DNA of 64,000 nucleotides from Odobenus rosmarus divergens. Lineage: Eukaryota; Chordata; Mammalia; Carnivora; Odobenidae. This document shows positions 47,519 to 58,475 of this stretch, in pieces. The notes under the pieces are model-generated. The model saw only the letters and a program-made list of their open reading frames with translations, was not told where the DNA came from and made no database searches. Each line of letters opens with the position of its first letter. Position 1 is the stretch's first letter. Where the stretch lies: NCBI RefSeq assembly GCF_000321225.1, contig NW_004450585.1, positions 3,222,532 through 3,286,531 of the forward strand, given 5' to 3'. The translations under genes were made by a program, and so were the position numbers.

Positions 47519-47985
47519 ATTGATCTCCTATGGCTGCTTTAACAAATTACTGTACATTTAATAGTTTCAAAAAACACATTTATTCTCTCAGAGTTCTGGA
47601 GGTTGGAAGTTCTGAGAACAGTTCTGAGAACTGGGCTGAAATTGAGCTGTCAGCAGAACCACACTCCCTCCGGAGGCTCTAGGGGAGAATCTGATCTTTG
47701 CCTCTTCTACCTTCTGGTGGTTTCTACCATACCTTTGCATTACCAGCATCTTCAGATCTCTCTCTCTCTCTCTCTCTCTCACTGCTAATTTTCACATTGC
47801 CTTCTCCTCTGCTTGTGTTTATGTCAAATCTTGCTCATCCTCTCTCTTATGAGGGCATTTGTAATAGTATTTGGACCCACCAGGGTAATCAATCCATCAT
47901 CCCCAAATCCTTAACTATTCACAAAGACCCTTTTTCCAAATAAGGTACATTTACAGATTTCAGGGATTATGAACTGATATCTTTG
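47519..47985 (-). mobile_element. MaLR-type LTR
   Basis: Antisense landmarks: 'ctatggctgctttaacaaattactg', 'cacatttattctctcagagttctggaggttgg', 'aggctctaggggagaatctg'. A (TC)n microsatellite sits inside at about 47757-47780. A solo LTR of the MLT1 group is the best fit. Confidence 0.7.
47757..47780. repeat. (TC)n microsatellite
   Basis: An uninterrupted run of about 12 CT units inside the MaLR LTR. Confidence 0.95.
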
Positions 47986-47999
47986 AATATCAAAATATT

Positions 48000-50700
48000 A
48001 AAATATAGGCTTCTACAAAATGTAGGAGATTTATTGTATAAATATATCCATGAAGAAAAAAGGGGAGGGAACTAGAGACGGTGAAGAAAGCCTTCACTGC
48101 AGGCCTGATGTCTCTGAAAGAGAGTGAGAAGGAAGGGGCAATGTGTATAGAGTGTTTCAGACTGCAATGTAATTCCAGAAAATTTGTGCAGGCTGATAGA
48201 CAGTCCCTGAGTCTAAGTATTCCACTGAAAAGGTCCTGTGTCTGCTGGAAGTGGTCTGTATCCATTAGCAAAGTCATTGACTTAGGGCAGCCCATGGGAA
48301 TTGGGGCCTGGACAAGAATGTGGTGGTAGATCCAGAAAAGAAATAGCTTGAGCCATAAGTCAGTTATGCTCCCTAAAGCAGGGGAGCTGAGCTTGCATTT
48401 TCATGGCCACTATATTCATCCATATACCTTTTCCTCAGATCTTGTCATCAATCTTCACCTTTCTAAAGGTCCCTGACTAGCTAGGCAAACCATAACCATT
48501 AACCCATAGCCATTAGTGAATCACTGACTCATGCAATTTACTTAAGGTGTGTAGACCTTCTGGAGCCTAATCTTGAATGCACCTGGCACATCAAATAAGG
48601 GTCTAGTACATGATAGGCAGTCCTGGTCACGTAGTCACATGGTATCTTGTTACCTCTGCCAGACTCAGTTCCAAGTCAAGACCGGCTTTTCAGATGAGGA
48701 CTGGTGTTGGAAGGAGTTGGCATATCCTTACTCCCAAATCCTAAAATCTGTGCTGTGGTTCTTCTCTTTGGCCTTCTGTCTGCCCACATCACTTCAAATA
48801 TCACTGAATCTGTTTGGTTATAAAGCCTAAATGGCAGTGCCACTCACACCACAGGTTGTGCCCAATGTTGAGGCCTGTCTTGCTCTGCCTAGAACCTGGC
48901 AGTTTTATATACAGCCTTGCAAATGGGTTGGGGCAGCACGTTCAAATATGGTATATATTCTCTCCAAAATCTGACAAAATCCACCAAGCACTGTGCCTCT
49001 TTCTTCATGGTGGGAGTGCCAAGGGCAGACCTGCCAGAGACGACTTCTCCTCTAGAAACTTCACCTGTGTGGTAGGTCTCTGAACTTTCAGGGGGTTTAG
49101 CTCACCTCCCTTAGGCATGCATGTGATTTCAAAAAGCATCTTCTTTTACTACTTCCTGATCGCCAGGTCTAATTAGCATATTGTCATCAGTGTAATGAAC
49201 CAGCATGATATTCTGTGGAATATCAAGGCAATCGAGATTCCTCTAGGACATCAGACTGAGAGCCAAGGGCTCACATAGCCTTGAGGTAAAAGAGTGAAGG
49301 TGAATCACTTCTAATTTTCTCTATTACCTGGTGTAGAAAAGAAAATGTTTGCTGGGTCAATGACTACATAAAAGGTACCAAGGGCTGTGATGATTTGCTC
49401 CAGTGATGATACCACATTGGGAACACCAGCTGCAATTGGTGTCACAACCTGATTAATTTTATGATAATGCATAGGTATCCCTGAACATACATCTGGCTTG
49501 TGCACTAGCTAAATGGGAGGGTAAAAATGGGATATGATAGGAATCATCACCTCTGCATCTTTCATGTCTCTGATGGTGGGAGTGCCAAGTGCAGACCTGC
49601 CGGAGACCACTGCTCCTCTGGAAACTTCATCTGTGTGGTAGGTCTCTGAACCTTCAGGGGGTTTCGCTCACCTCTCTTGGGCATACATATGCATTTCAAA
49701 AGCATTTTCTTTTACTACTTCCCGATCGCCAGATCTCTGCCCCATCCAGGGATACAGTACTGCTTTCAATAATGGGGAAGATGTAAAGGGGATTTTACTG
49801 TAATGGCCCTTACACTCAGCGTTATAGAACCAATATGTGGACACCCCATTTTGGAGGAAAATAACCACAAAATGGGTCTGCAGTCCCAGTGGATCAACTG
49901 TGAGATGGACTCGGGCCAAACCTCCATCTATCACCTTACTTCCAGAAGCCCCTCTGACTGTCCAACCATGGTGGCATTCCAGGCTTTGGGGGTGAACGTC
50001 AGTTCAGAATAGTATCTGTTAACCTCTGAATGTCTGAGTATTTCCCTTTCTCCAGTGCACGGTCACCCTAGTGCATGGCCATATGTCCCTCTGGGGAGGG
50101 CTTGGAGGAAGAGTTTAATAAACATGTGTGGCCATGTACAGGGTCTTCCTCAAGCCCCCATCAAGGGACTCTGGATCTGAGAACTGTCTTAAATTTAAGA
50201 GCCACTTATGGTCTTTTGTCCCTACTATAGTGACTCACATCAAGTTTCTGCTGCTAGACCTAGAATTTTTTCACTTTTCTGTGTCAAGCAGTATTTTAAT
50301 GTCCGCCCATTTTTTTTTTAATCCCTCAGAATTTTCATACTCAATTAGCCACCACCAGAGATCATTTTAGGTTAAAAGACTTTGATTACTGCTCCACCCC
50401 ATTGGCTTATTATAGTAATTGCACACAGCAAGTCTCTAGTGATTAAACAGTGCCACCTGGTCTCTATCCATCTGGAAATGATACTAGGGAGCCCAATTTT
50501 ATGATGACATCTGCAACCATCATCTCTATAGATAACAACCACCATAAAGCTTTTAGAGGATGTTGGTCTTCCCCACACCAATACATTTGTTAATACCTTG
50601 GTAAAGGCAATGTCCTCTGGGCCCCAGCAAGAGGAATAGTTGGAGATGGATACACAGATTGCACGTAGTAGTTTTATTTGAATATTATCTCCTTCAGTCT
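48000..50700 (-). pseudogene. ERV-L-like endogenous retrovirus pol remnant
   Basis: On the minus strand, 49311-49505 encodes a frame with the class III (ERV-L) reverse transcriptase motif A context (VIDPANIFFS, Asp codon 49358-49356). About 55 codons later comes the motif C tetrad YTDD (49194-49183). Both acidic motifs are recognisable, but the frame is broken by stops and shifts, so it is non-functional. Flanking text at 48000-48800 and 49668-50700 is probably the rest of pol and upstream internal sequence; that extension is inferred. The MaLR LTR at 47519 is of another group and is probably unrelated. Confidence 0.6.
49009..49734. repeat. Pair of about 163-bp direct repeats within the ERV-L-like region
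   Basis: The stretch 49009-49172 (ggtgggagtgccaagggcag ... cctgatcgccaggtct) recurs at 49571-49734 with about 85-90% identity. The sequence between and beyond the copies is different. Confidence 0.85.
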
Positions 50701-50704
50701 TCAT

Positions 50705-52330
50705 ACTCTTCTTTATTCTATGCCAGGGTCTGGCATCCTCAGTATCCTATCTGTAGGCCACTAATGAGCTCATACTTTAAATTTTATCCCTCATTTCTAG
50801 GGGCTTTGTATTTGGAAAGTTTTTTTCTGCTTAAACAATCTGCTTAAACAGATTGCAAGATTGTGTTATTCTATGGTCTAAGATTAGTGTTTATATTAGT
50901 TAGAATGCCATCTACATTTATTCATTATTTCATATTTCTCTTGACTACAGGGATCTTGTTTTGCTTTAATTATCTGTTAAAAATTCCTTACCATATTATT
51001 AAGATTGTTTATAGTTTTTGAGTATAGCCCTCTATTATCAACCCACAAATAAGTTTTAATCTTAGTCTTTTGTGTTTTTATAAATCTCTATGATTATGCT
51101 CTGCATTCTAGTGAGTTTCTCAGTACGGTCTTTCTACTTGTTAATTCTCGATTTGTGTACGCTATAAAGTTTATCCCCTCCATTTCATTTCTCATTCCAA
51201 TTGCTAAATTTTTTATTTCCAACATCTTAATTAAAAAAATTTACATGCAGGGCACCTGGGTGGTTCAGTTGGTTAAGCATTGGCTTTCAGCTCAGGTCAT
51301 GATGTCAGGGTCCTGGGATCCAGCCCCACATCAGGCTCCTTGCTCAGCAGGGAGTCTGCCTCTCCCTCTGCTCCTCCCCACCACTTGTGCTCTCTCTCTC
51401 AAATAAATAAATAAATATAATCTTTAAAAAAAATTTAAAAATTTACACGCACTTCCCTCCCAAAATAATCTACAATACCTATGAGATGGGCAGAATGACC
51501 TTCAAGATTTTCATCCCCTGGTGCACATGCCATGTATAATCCTTTCCCCTTGTATGTGGCAGTTTTTCTCCTCTTACTTGTTTTTATTACCCATCTCTGA
51601 GGAGTAGTTTTGCTGCTGCCTCCACTTAGTCCATTTGTTCCAATCTAGAACAAGGTCATATAATTTTTTTAATGCTAGTTTCCTATGATGATGTTGAGGA
51701 TGGTGAATACAGAGTTAAGGTGGTGGGGGAGAGAAAGTTTCCTGGCTTTAGGTCCTGGTTTAGAGGCTGTTCTAAATCCTCTGCCTCCCTAATTTGGACT
51801 ATAATCCTAGGTAGCATTCTTCAAGAATATATATATTTTTAATTATTTATTATTCTTCAGCTTTCTTTCAGGACTTGGCATAGCCAAAACATAGACCCTG
51901 GCTTCAAAGTGAGCCCAGCATTAGTTTTATGTAGGAATTTTGGGCTTCCTTTGTCCCCACTATCAGCTTCTGGCCTAAAGGCCTGCCATTTTGTGGATTT
52001 GGTCCCCACACAGTATTTTGCTTTTCTGTCCATTTCTAGTCCATCATAATGTTTAACTGTTAAGTTGTTTGGTTTTCTCTTTTATATTACTTTTCTGTCA
52101 TTTGTATATCTCTGAAACAGAGACAGTTTTCAAAGTATGAACTTATTTTGCCATTTTCTTTTTTTTTAATCCCTCAGCATGATTATTTTCCTTATAAAAT
52201 GTATTTAGTTTATTATTGTTTCAGGTCCCAAATTAAGCCTTTTGTGATTGAATAAGGGAATTTAACCCACTTACATTTATTGCTTTATAGACAGATTTGA
52301 TCTTTCCCTTATATTGGCCATGCCTGAGAG
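50705..52330 (-). repeat. Old antisense LINE-derived tract with other fragments
   Basis: Phrases such as 'catttctcattccaattgctaaattttttatttcc' and 'aatttaacccacttacattta' read as the complement of old L1 5' and ORF2 sequence. A MaLR-like scrap lies at about 51484-51570 (atgggcagaatgacc, 'cccctggtgcacatgcca'). A SINE sits inside at 51250. Confidence 0.35.
51235..51451 (+). mobile_element. Can-SINE
   Basis: Body 51250-51436. TSD aaaaatttacaYgca at 51235-51249 and 51437-51451 (15 bp, one mismatch). Confidence 0.93.
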
Positions 52331-52737
52331 TCCCATTAGTGAGCATGAGATGATTGCAAGAGATCTCATTCATGAATAGAACCTGGTGAATAGGTCCTAT
52401 TCTTCTGGATTATTGTGTTGATTTTGCCCCTTAAGGGGGCAATGCATAAATGTACATTAAAAAAAAAAGTTGTCACTGTCTTCATTACTAGAAGAAAGTT
52501 GATTAATTTAATGAAACAGAATACCATAAAATTTTTACATGAAATTTTAGAGCGGACTAAATCTGGGTCTTCCTCAGAAGATCTTGACTGAAGAGCTGCC
52601 ACTGCTACTGGTTGCTATCTTTCCTTCAAAGACTTTTAGTATATACAAGGCAGTGGCTTATTTTAGCAATTTTCTCCAATTACTATCCAGGGCTCTAACT
52701 CCCTACTTCTTGGGGCTGGTGAGTAAAGAACTTTTTT

Positions 52738-52886
52738 AAAAATAAAATTTTAGCCCCACATTGGGCTTCCTGCTCTGTGGGAAGTCTGCTTCTCCCTCTT
52801 CCACTTCCCTTGCTTGTGTTCCCTCTCTTGCTGTGTCTCTCTCTGTCAAATAAATAAATAAAATCTTTAAAAAAAATAAAATTTTA
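52738..52886 (+). mobile_element. 5'-truncated Can-SINE
   Basis: It starts at 'gccccacattgggcttcc', so the tRNA-like head is missing, and runs to an AAATAAATAAATAAA/A tail. A perfect 15-bp TSD aaaaataaaatttta lies at 52738-52752 and 52872-52886, so the truncation happened at insertion and was not a later deletion. Confidence 0.92.
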
Positions 52887-53300
52887 ATTTGGAGTAATTT
52901 TAGATTTACCGAAAAATGAAAGACAAAGATAATACATAGAGCTCCTCTATGCGTCTTGCCCAATTTCCCCTAGTTAACAACTGATCATTCATGGTACATT
53001 TGTCAAAAAACTAATGGTACTTCACTTTAGCCGAATTCTAGACTTCATTCAGATTTCACCAGCTTTTTCATTAATTATCTTTTTCTGTTTCAGGATCCAG
53101 TCCAGAATACTAGATTGCATTTAGTCATGATGAATAGATCTTAAAAACTGAATAACATAGATTCAGAAACATTGGATTTTTGACAACTCTAGAGCAAACT
53201 GTAGCTGTGTCTAGGATATATGAATTTGAAACTGTGATTCATAAGGACCACTGATATTGCCTTTTGTGGAGAGCCTTACTAAGGGCCACAGACAGTATCA
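52887..53300. repeat. Probable old LINE-type fragment
   Basis: 'gtaattttagatttaccgaaaaatg', 'ccaatttcccctagttaacaac' and 'ttcagatttcaccagctttt' form a familiar old-LINE phrase set; no family assigned. Confidence 0.35.
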
Positions 53301-53304
53301 TACA

Positions 53305-53562
53305 CAAGGAAGAATTTTCTTTTCTTTTTAAAAAAATATTTATTTATTTATTTGAGAGAGAGAGAGCGAGCACAAGTGTGGCAAGGGGGAGGAGAAAGGG
53401 GAGAGTGAGAGAGAGAGAGAAACAGTTTTAAGCAGACTCCTTTTTGAGCATGGAAATTAACGCAGGGCTTGATATTATGATCTTGAGGTCACCACCTGAG
53501 CAGAAACGAAGAATTGGATGCTCAACTAACTGTGCCACCCAGGCACCCCAAGGAGGCATTTT
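53305..53562 (-). mobile_element. Can-SINE
   Basis: Reverse copy at 53319-53548 with a long GAGAGA tract and 'gtgccacccaggcacccc' head complement. Likely TSD caaggaRgNatttt (53305-53318, 53549-53562; two mismatches). Confidence 0.9.
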
Positions 53563-53564
53563 CA

Positions 53565-55229
53565 ATCAATTGCCTTGACACTGTGGAGTGCAATGAAAGT
53601 GAAGAAAAATTAAAACATCAAGGCATTGGCATCATGTTTAGTTGTGCCTTCTTATGGATAGAGATTTGTTGCTAATACAGAAAGGAAGTATCAGGAATTC
53701 AGGACAGGTCAAGCTACCCAAAGGAGCGTCTCAAGAAGGATGGCAGACCATTTAACATCCCAGAATGCTGGACTCTCTAAGCTGGTTTCCCTGGCTACTG
53801 GAAGACTCTCTACTCAGTGGAGTTGAATGATCAGTTGTTGAACATTCAAAAAAGGGGTCAGGGAATGAACTATGTGTTAATATTGAGGATACATGGTTAC
53901 TAAGAAGGCAAACTCTTTTCAGAGGTCTATAGGCAAATGAAAGAAGATATTCTCCACAAAGATACATGCTGATTTATCAGAAAAATTTTACTTTTGTCTA
54001 CGTTTGAGACTCCAGTGCCCTTCCTAGCAGCTAGAAGGGGTGGAACTTTTCACTATTAAATGCTCTTACTCTTAGTTGACCAAATGCTTATAGGATTCAG
54101 AGGGAGGCATAAAGCAGCACTTCAGTCTCAAGTCAGACAGACACTCCAACCTACAGAGTCCAGGAGAATTTAGGAATGGCTCCCCTACCCTATTCATCTT
54201 GTGCCTCCAGCTTTTTAAGCTCAACTCTGGAGCTGTGTTATGAGGCTTCCAGTCTCATAGTTATTGGGAAATTCAAAACCTCTGCTTCTTTTGACCGTCT
54301 CTGCTTTCTCTTCCCATCTCCTAGCTACCACTGGCCCTGTTTTTTCCTCAGTCTCAGGGGAATTATTATTCAGTTTTCTCTGTTTCTATTTTAGATAGGG
54401 TTGGGATTGTGTGGGTGGGGGCAGCTGTAAAGCAATCTAACATATTACTCAGACATCTTATAGTACATATGTCCCATGCACCGTTATGCTAAGAGCACCC
54501 TGGTTTCTTTCTCTACCTGTAGTTGTAATACCAAATGTCTGCTTTTTTTCTCCTTGCTTACATATGTAACAGGAATCCAGAAGAGAGTTGGCACTTTCTA
54601 GAAATCAGGAATGGAACATGGGGGAATGGGACAAAGATGAGGAAAATACCTTGTTCTGACTTACTTATATGCTTTTATGTTCTTCAGACTTCTAGTTTCT
54701 CTTTTTTTCTTTCCTGTACTCCAATTTGGACTCAGTGTGTTGGCTTGTTTTTCTCCTCTGGTGAGTTGGAGAGTCTAATTTCTATTTTTATTGTACTAAT
54801 GGCTATTTTTGACTTTTTATACCATATTTGAAGCTTCTTCTCTCTATTGAACAATTCTCTCAAAAATGAAAGAATGTTTACTGAAGAACTGAAATTCAAA
54901 CCGAAGCAGTTTCATTCCAGCATTGTTGTGTTTAATTATTATGCTCATAAACCTGCACAATGCTGTTTCAATCATCTTCTCATTTAGGCTTTATATTTAG
55001 CATTGTTTCCTAGCCTTTTTAACACAGATTATTTAGAATGAGATTTCTTGAAATGAGGTTACATACTCCTGGGGTATTCCTTACCTAAGTTTATCTTACC
55101 CAGCAAATGATGACTTATTTTACTGGAATGCTGTTTCTCTGAAGACTTAGGGAAATATTGTCAAATCTTTGTTGTCATATATATTTACAAAGAAATCAAC
55201 AGAATCCCAGTTCTGTATGTATCTTTGTA

Positions 55230-55230
<1 letters not shown>
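53565..55230. other. Non-repetitive intergenic stretch
   Basis: No gene or repeat recognised; frames at 54176-54394 and 54535-54831 are Ser/Phe/Leu-rich and not gene-like. Confidence 0.45.

Positions 55231-55231
<1 letters not shown>

Positions 55232-55264
<33 letters not shown>
55232..55264. repeat. (TG)n microsatellite
   Basis: About 16 uninterrupted TG units, followed by a purine-rich GAGA/GGTAGAGAAAG stretch. Confidence 0.97.
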
Positions 55265-55265
<1 letters not shown>

Positions 55266-56519
55266 TGGAAGAAGAGAGAGAGGTAGAGAAAGAGAGGGAA
55301 AAAAGAAAATATGCAAATATGGAAAACTTGAAACAAAGTGGAGTATGCCATGGTGTTAAAAACATATGCTTATGCCATCCACTCTCATAACTTTTGTAAG
55401 TCGGTCAGACAGAGCAGCTGCACTCTGTGATAGTTTACTAAGTCTGTTGGGGTCCATATAGCTGTTTTTTTAAAATAAAATTTACCACTTCATGGAACAT
55501 GGCTTCATTCCTCCATTTTAATTAATTATCAACCAACCAAACACAGTTCCATCAATTGATCAATTAAAATTTGTGCTGAAATTGTGCTTTGATACATGTT
55601 AATTTATAAACATAGGACTTTGCTCTCTTTAATTTCCAATCAAAATGAGTTCCCTTTTCAAAAAAACATCCTTAGTCGTTACCTTTTATTTTACTTCTTC
55701 TTTACCTTACTTAAGTGTCCTCATTTACCTTTTAAAATTTTTTAAAATATATTTCTCTTTGAAACCTGGATGTGTAAAGCACAATCAAGAACAAAGTGTA
55801 ACTACCAAACATCATAAGGAAATTGAGAACAATATGAAATCATCATATATTGTGGTAGATGCAGGCATTATTCCTAAGCTTCCTGCAATGAACTTGGCAA
55901 CAAAGAAGATGATAGATTTTCCAAACACAACCACTAAGTTGATAGCAAACAGTAATCAATCAAAAGAAATTTTGGATGAACTTAGATGCCAATTTAAAAG
56001 TATGGGCTTTTATTATTGTGAAGATGCAAATGAACATAAATTTCAGTATCTTTTATGTAAGGAAACAATGAGTGGTAACTTCATGGAATAATCATTCTTC
56101 CCCTACCATTAACAAAGACTGTATTTACTCTCTTTGTGCATGGAAAATTTTTCTTTTTCCGTTTTTCCAATCTCCGGGTTCAGACATTTTATCAGAATAC
56201 ATCTAAATATACATTTTTCTCATTGATTATTCCTAGAACTCTAGTTTTAGGGATTTCTTTAGTGAAGAAGAGCATTCTTTGATCAACTTTTTGCTTTTTA
56301 AGTGTTCCCTCTCTTCCATTCATCTTATCTTGGAATTCTTGCTTTTATAGATTGAATATTTCATATTTGTCTTTTAGGGATCATCATTTGCATCTCTTAA
56401 ACTTCTCTTCCTCTTATAAATGATTTCTCTAACTTTTGGTCTCCTACTTAACATATTTAACTTTCCTTAGACAACACTTTCTGCTACTCTTTGGGTTTTG
56501 GAACATATTTTCTTTATTA
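55265..56519. other. Intergenic stretch around the 148-codon frame
   Basis: Apart from the frame at 55645-56091, nothing is recognised; AT-rich. Confidence 0.4.
55645..56091 (+). CDS. Unrecognised 148-codon open frame
   Basis: I do not recognise this. The first 50 residues are Phe/Leu-rich because of a T-rich tract. The remaining 100 are hydrophilic and protein-like (for example KEILDELRCQFKSMGF, FQYLLCKETMSGNFME), ending in TAA. The spacing of the last part loosely recalls a kinase-associated KA1-type domain, but no diagnostic residues are certain. No upstream exon, CpG promoter or poly(A) signal is evident. It could be a chance frame (about one of this length is expected in 64 kb of AT-rich DNA) or a remnant of a retrocopy. 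Confidence 0.2.
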   Translation: MSSLFKKTSLVVTFYFTSSLPYLSVLIYLLKFFKIYFSLKPGCVKHNQEQSVTTKHHKEIENNMKSSYIVVDAGIIPKLPAMNLATKKMIDFPNTTTKLIANSNQSKEILDELRCQFKSMGFYYCEDANEHKFQYLLCKETMSGNFME

Positions 56520-56539
56520 TCTTTTAATAATAGGCTATT

Positions 56540-57821
56540 TGAAAGACTTCTGCCTCCAGAAATGGTAAGCTAGCTAATTTGGACAAATGACGAACACCTA
56601 AACAGATTTGTAAAACAAAGACAAGAGTTGGAAGGATAAGAACCAAAAATCTGATTGAAGGCATTGCAGGGCTACCTTGGTAGAGAGGACTGGCCAGATT
56701 AAGACATGAAGAAAAGGGAAGGCCAGGTAAGTGTGTGTCAGGCATTTGGTCCTGCTTTTTTCCTCAGTGCACTTGCAATTTGAAAGCAATGACTGAGAGC
56801 TTAGGAAGCTATGCAGGACTTCTATCACCCTCATAGAATTAGCAGAACAAATACTGAAATTGGCCAACAAGGAAGTATACCCACAGACAAACTAGGCTTT
56901 CAGTTGAAACCCTGAAGAACTACATGTTAAGAGGAAGGGTAAAAATAACAAATACTAGCTCCTGCAAGGTCTGACCTCACCTTCAAATCATTTTCATCCA
57001 TAACTGGATTAAGGGGCTATTTTTAGACTCATTCCTGGCAGAGAAAATGCAGATCAATTTTAGATGAAGAAAAAAATTATTATATCTTCAAATGATCTCT
57101 AGATATTTCTACATATAATTTGCAACACTCAATAAAAAAGTAACAAAACACAAAAGTAAAAGTAATTGAATAAAAACCAACAAAAAACAAACATGTCCAA
57201 ACAAATTACAGATATTAAAGATGGCAGACACAAATTTTTTAAATTACTGTGTTAATATTTTGAGACATTCAATGACAAGTTGACATATGTAACTAGAGGA
57301 CTAGAAATGATGAAATACCTGAATGGAAATTTAAAACTAAAACCCAAAATAAATAAAATTAATTATGCAATCTTTGGCTTTAACAGCAGATTGGATGCAG
57401 TTCTGAAAAAAAGAAAAAAGTGATCTGGACAATAGGTCAGAAGAAATATCCAAAGTGAAACAAAGAGAGATAAGATGGAAAAGATGCAACAATGGAAAAG
57501 AAAATATTATGCATGTGACATGTAGTTAAAATGTCTGCAATTGGAGTCTTTTGTGGGGAGGACTGAGAGAATGGGGCAGAAGCAATCTGGGAAGACATAT
57601 GAATGAAAATTTGATGAAATATATCAAACCATACATGCCAAAGTATAAGCCTTCAAACAGGATAAGTATGAGGAAAATCTCATACAGTAACACTATTGCA
57701 AATGAAGACAAAGGTAAAATCTTAGGAGAAACCAGAGAAAAAAGATATATTTTAAAGGAACAATATCGAACTGACAATTGGCTTCTCAGAAGACAAAGGA
57801 ATAATATCTTCACAGTATTGC

Positions 57822-57852
<31 letters not shown>

Positions 57853-58190
57853 CTACCAACACAGATTCTATACCCAAAGGAAATATTCTTTGGAAGGGAG
57901 GACAAAAAAAGACTTTATCGTAGAAACAGAAACTGAAAATTCATCAGCAATAAACCTACAGTGAAGGAAATTCCAAAAAGGGATTATAAGACAAAAGGTA
58001 AATGACCATAGATGGAATATTGGAGGTGAAGAAGAAATGAAATGTATCAGAAGGAATAAATAGGTAAATATAAATGAATATTGTCTTTGAAGGAATAATA
58101 ATAATAATGTCTTATGAGGTCTGAAATATATTTAGAATTAAAATACACAAAAATGACAACAACAAAAATGTTTAAGAAAGGTAATATACA
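56540..58190 (+). repeat. HAL1 (half-L1) element
   Basis: It starts with 'ttctgcctccagaaatggtaagctagctaa', a HAL1-like 5' end. ORF1-like text follows (agaaatatccaaagtgaaacaaag, 'ctaccaacacagattctatacccaaaggaaat'), then a HAL1-like 3' part (aatatatttagaattaaaatac). The 137-codon plus frame at 57551-57964 is a remnant of it. An (AAAAC)n run lies at 57828-57853. Confidence 0.6.
57828..57853. repeat. (AAAAC)n simple repeat
   Basis: Five AAAAC units within the HAL1. Confidence 0.95.
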
Positions 58191-58257
58191 TGAATAAGTC
58201 TTTATTAAATCAAGTAGTCAGGCTGTAATCACAGATAAGAGTTCAGTAGTAGGTTTA

Positions 58258-58475
58258 CTCAGTCTGATGTGGGAACCAGTCTGACAGGAAAACCAGTGTG
58301 ATGTAGGACCCAGTTTGACGTGGGACTCAGTCTGACATGGGACCCAGTCTGATGTGAGACCCAGTCTGACGTGGGTACCGGTTTGAGGTGGGACCCTGCT
58401 GACGTCGACCCAGTCAGCTGTGGGATCTGGTCTGATGCAGTCCTTATTAGACTGGACCCAGTCTGATTCCAGCAA
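58258..58475 (+). repeat. 17-bp tandem array at the L1 5' edge
   Basis: About 9-11 units of ccagtctgacgtgggac (17 bp, diverged by 1-4 bases each; edge units irregular). The central five or six units keep exact 17-bp spacing. It lies directly before the L1 5'UTR. Confidence 0.9.

Noticed and set aside
47519..50700. A single provirus with a 3' LTR at 47519
   Set aside because: The LTR is MaLR (MLT1) type while the pol text is ERV-L type, and no matching second LTR is seen; two separate elements are more likely.
57551..57964. 137-codon plus frame
   Set aside because: It is a leftover of the HAL1 LINE.
58258..58475. CRISPR-like array
   Set aside because: Units abut with no unique spacers and lie in a mammalian L1; it is a simple tandem repeat.
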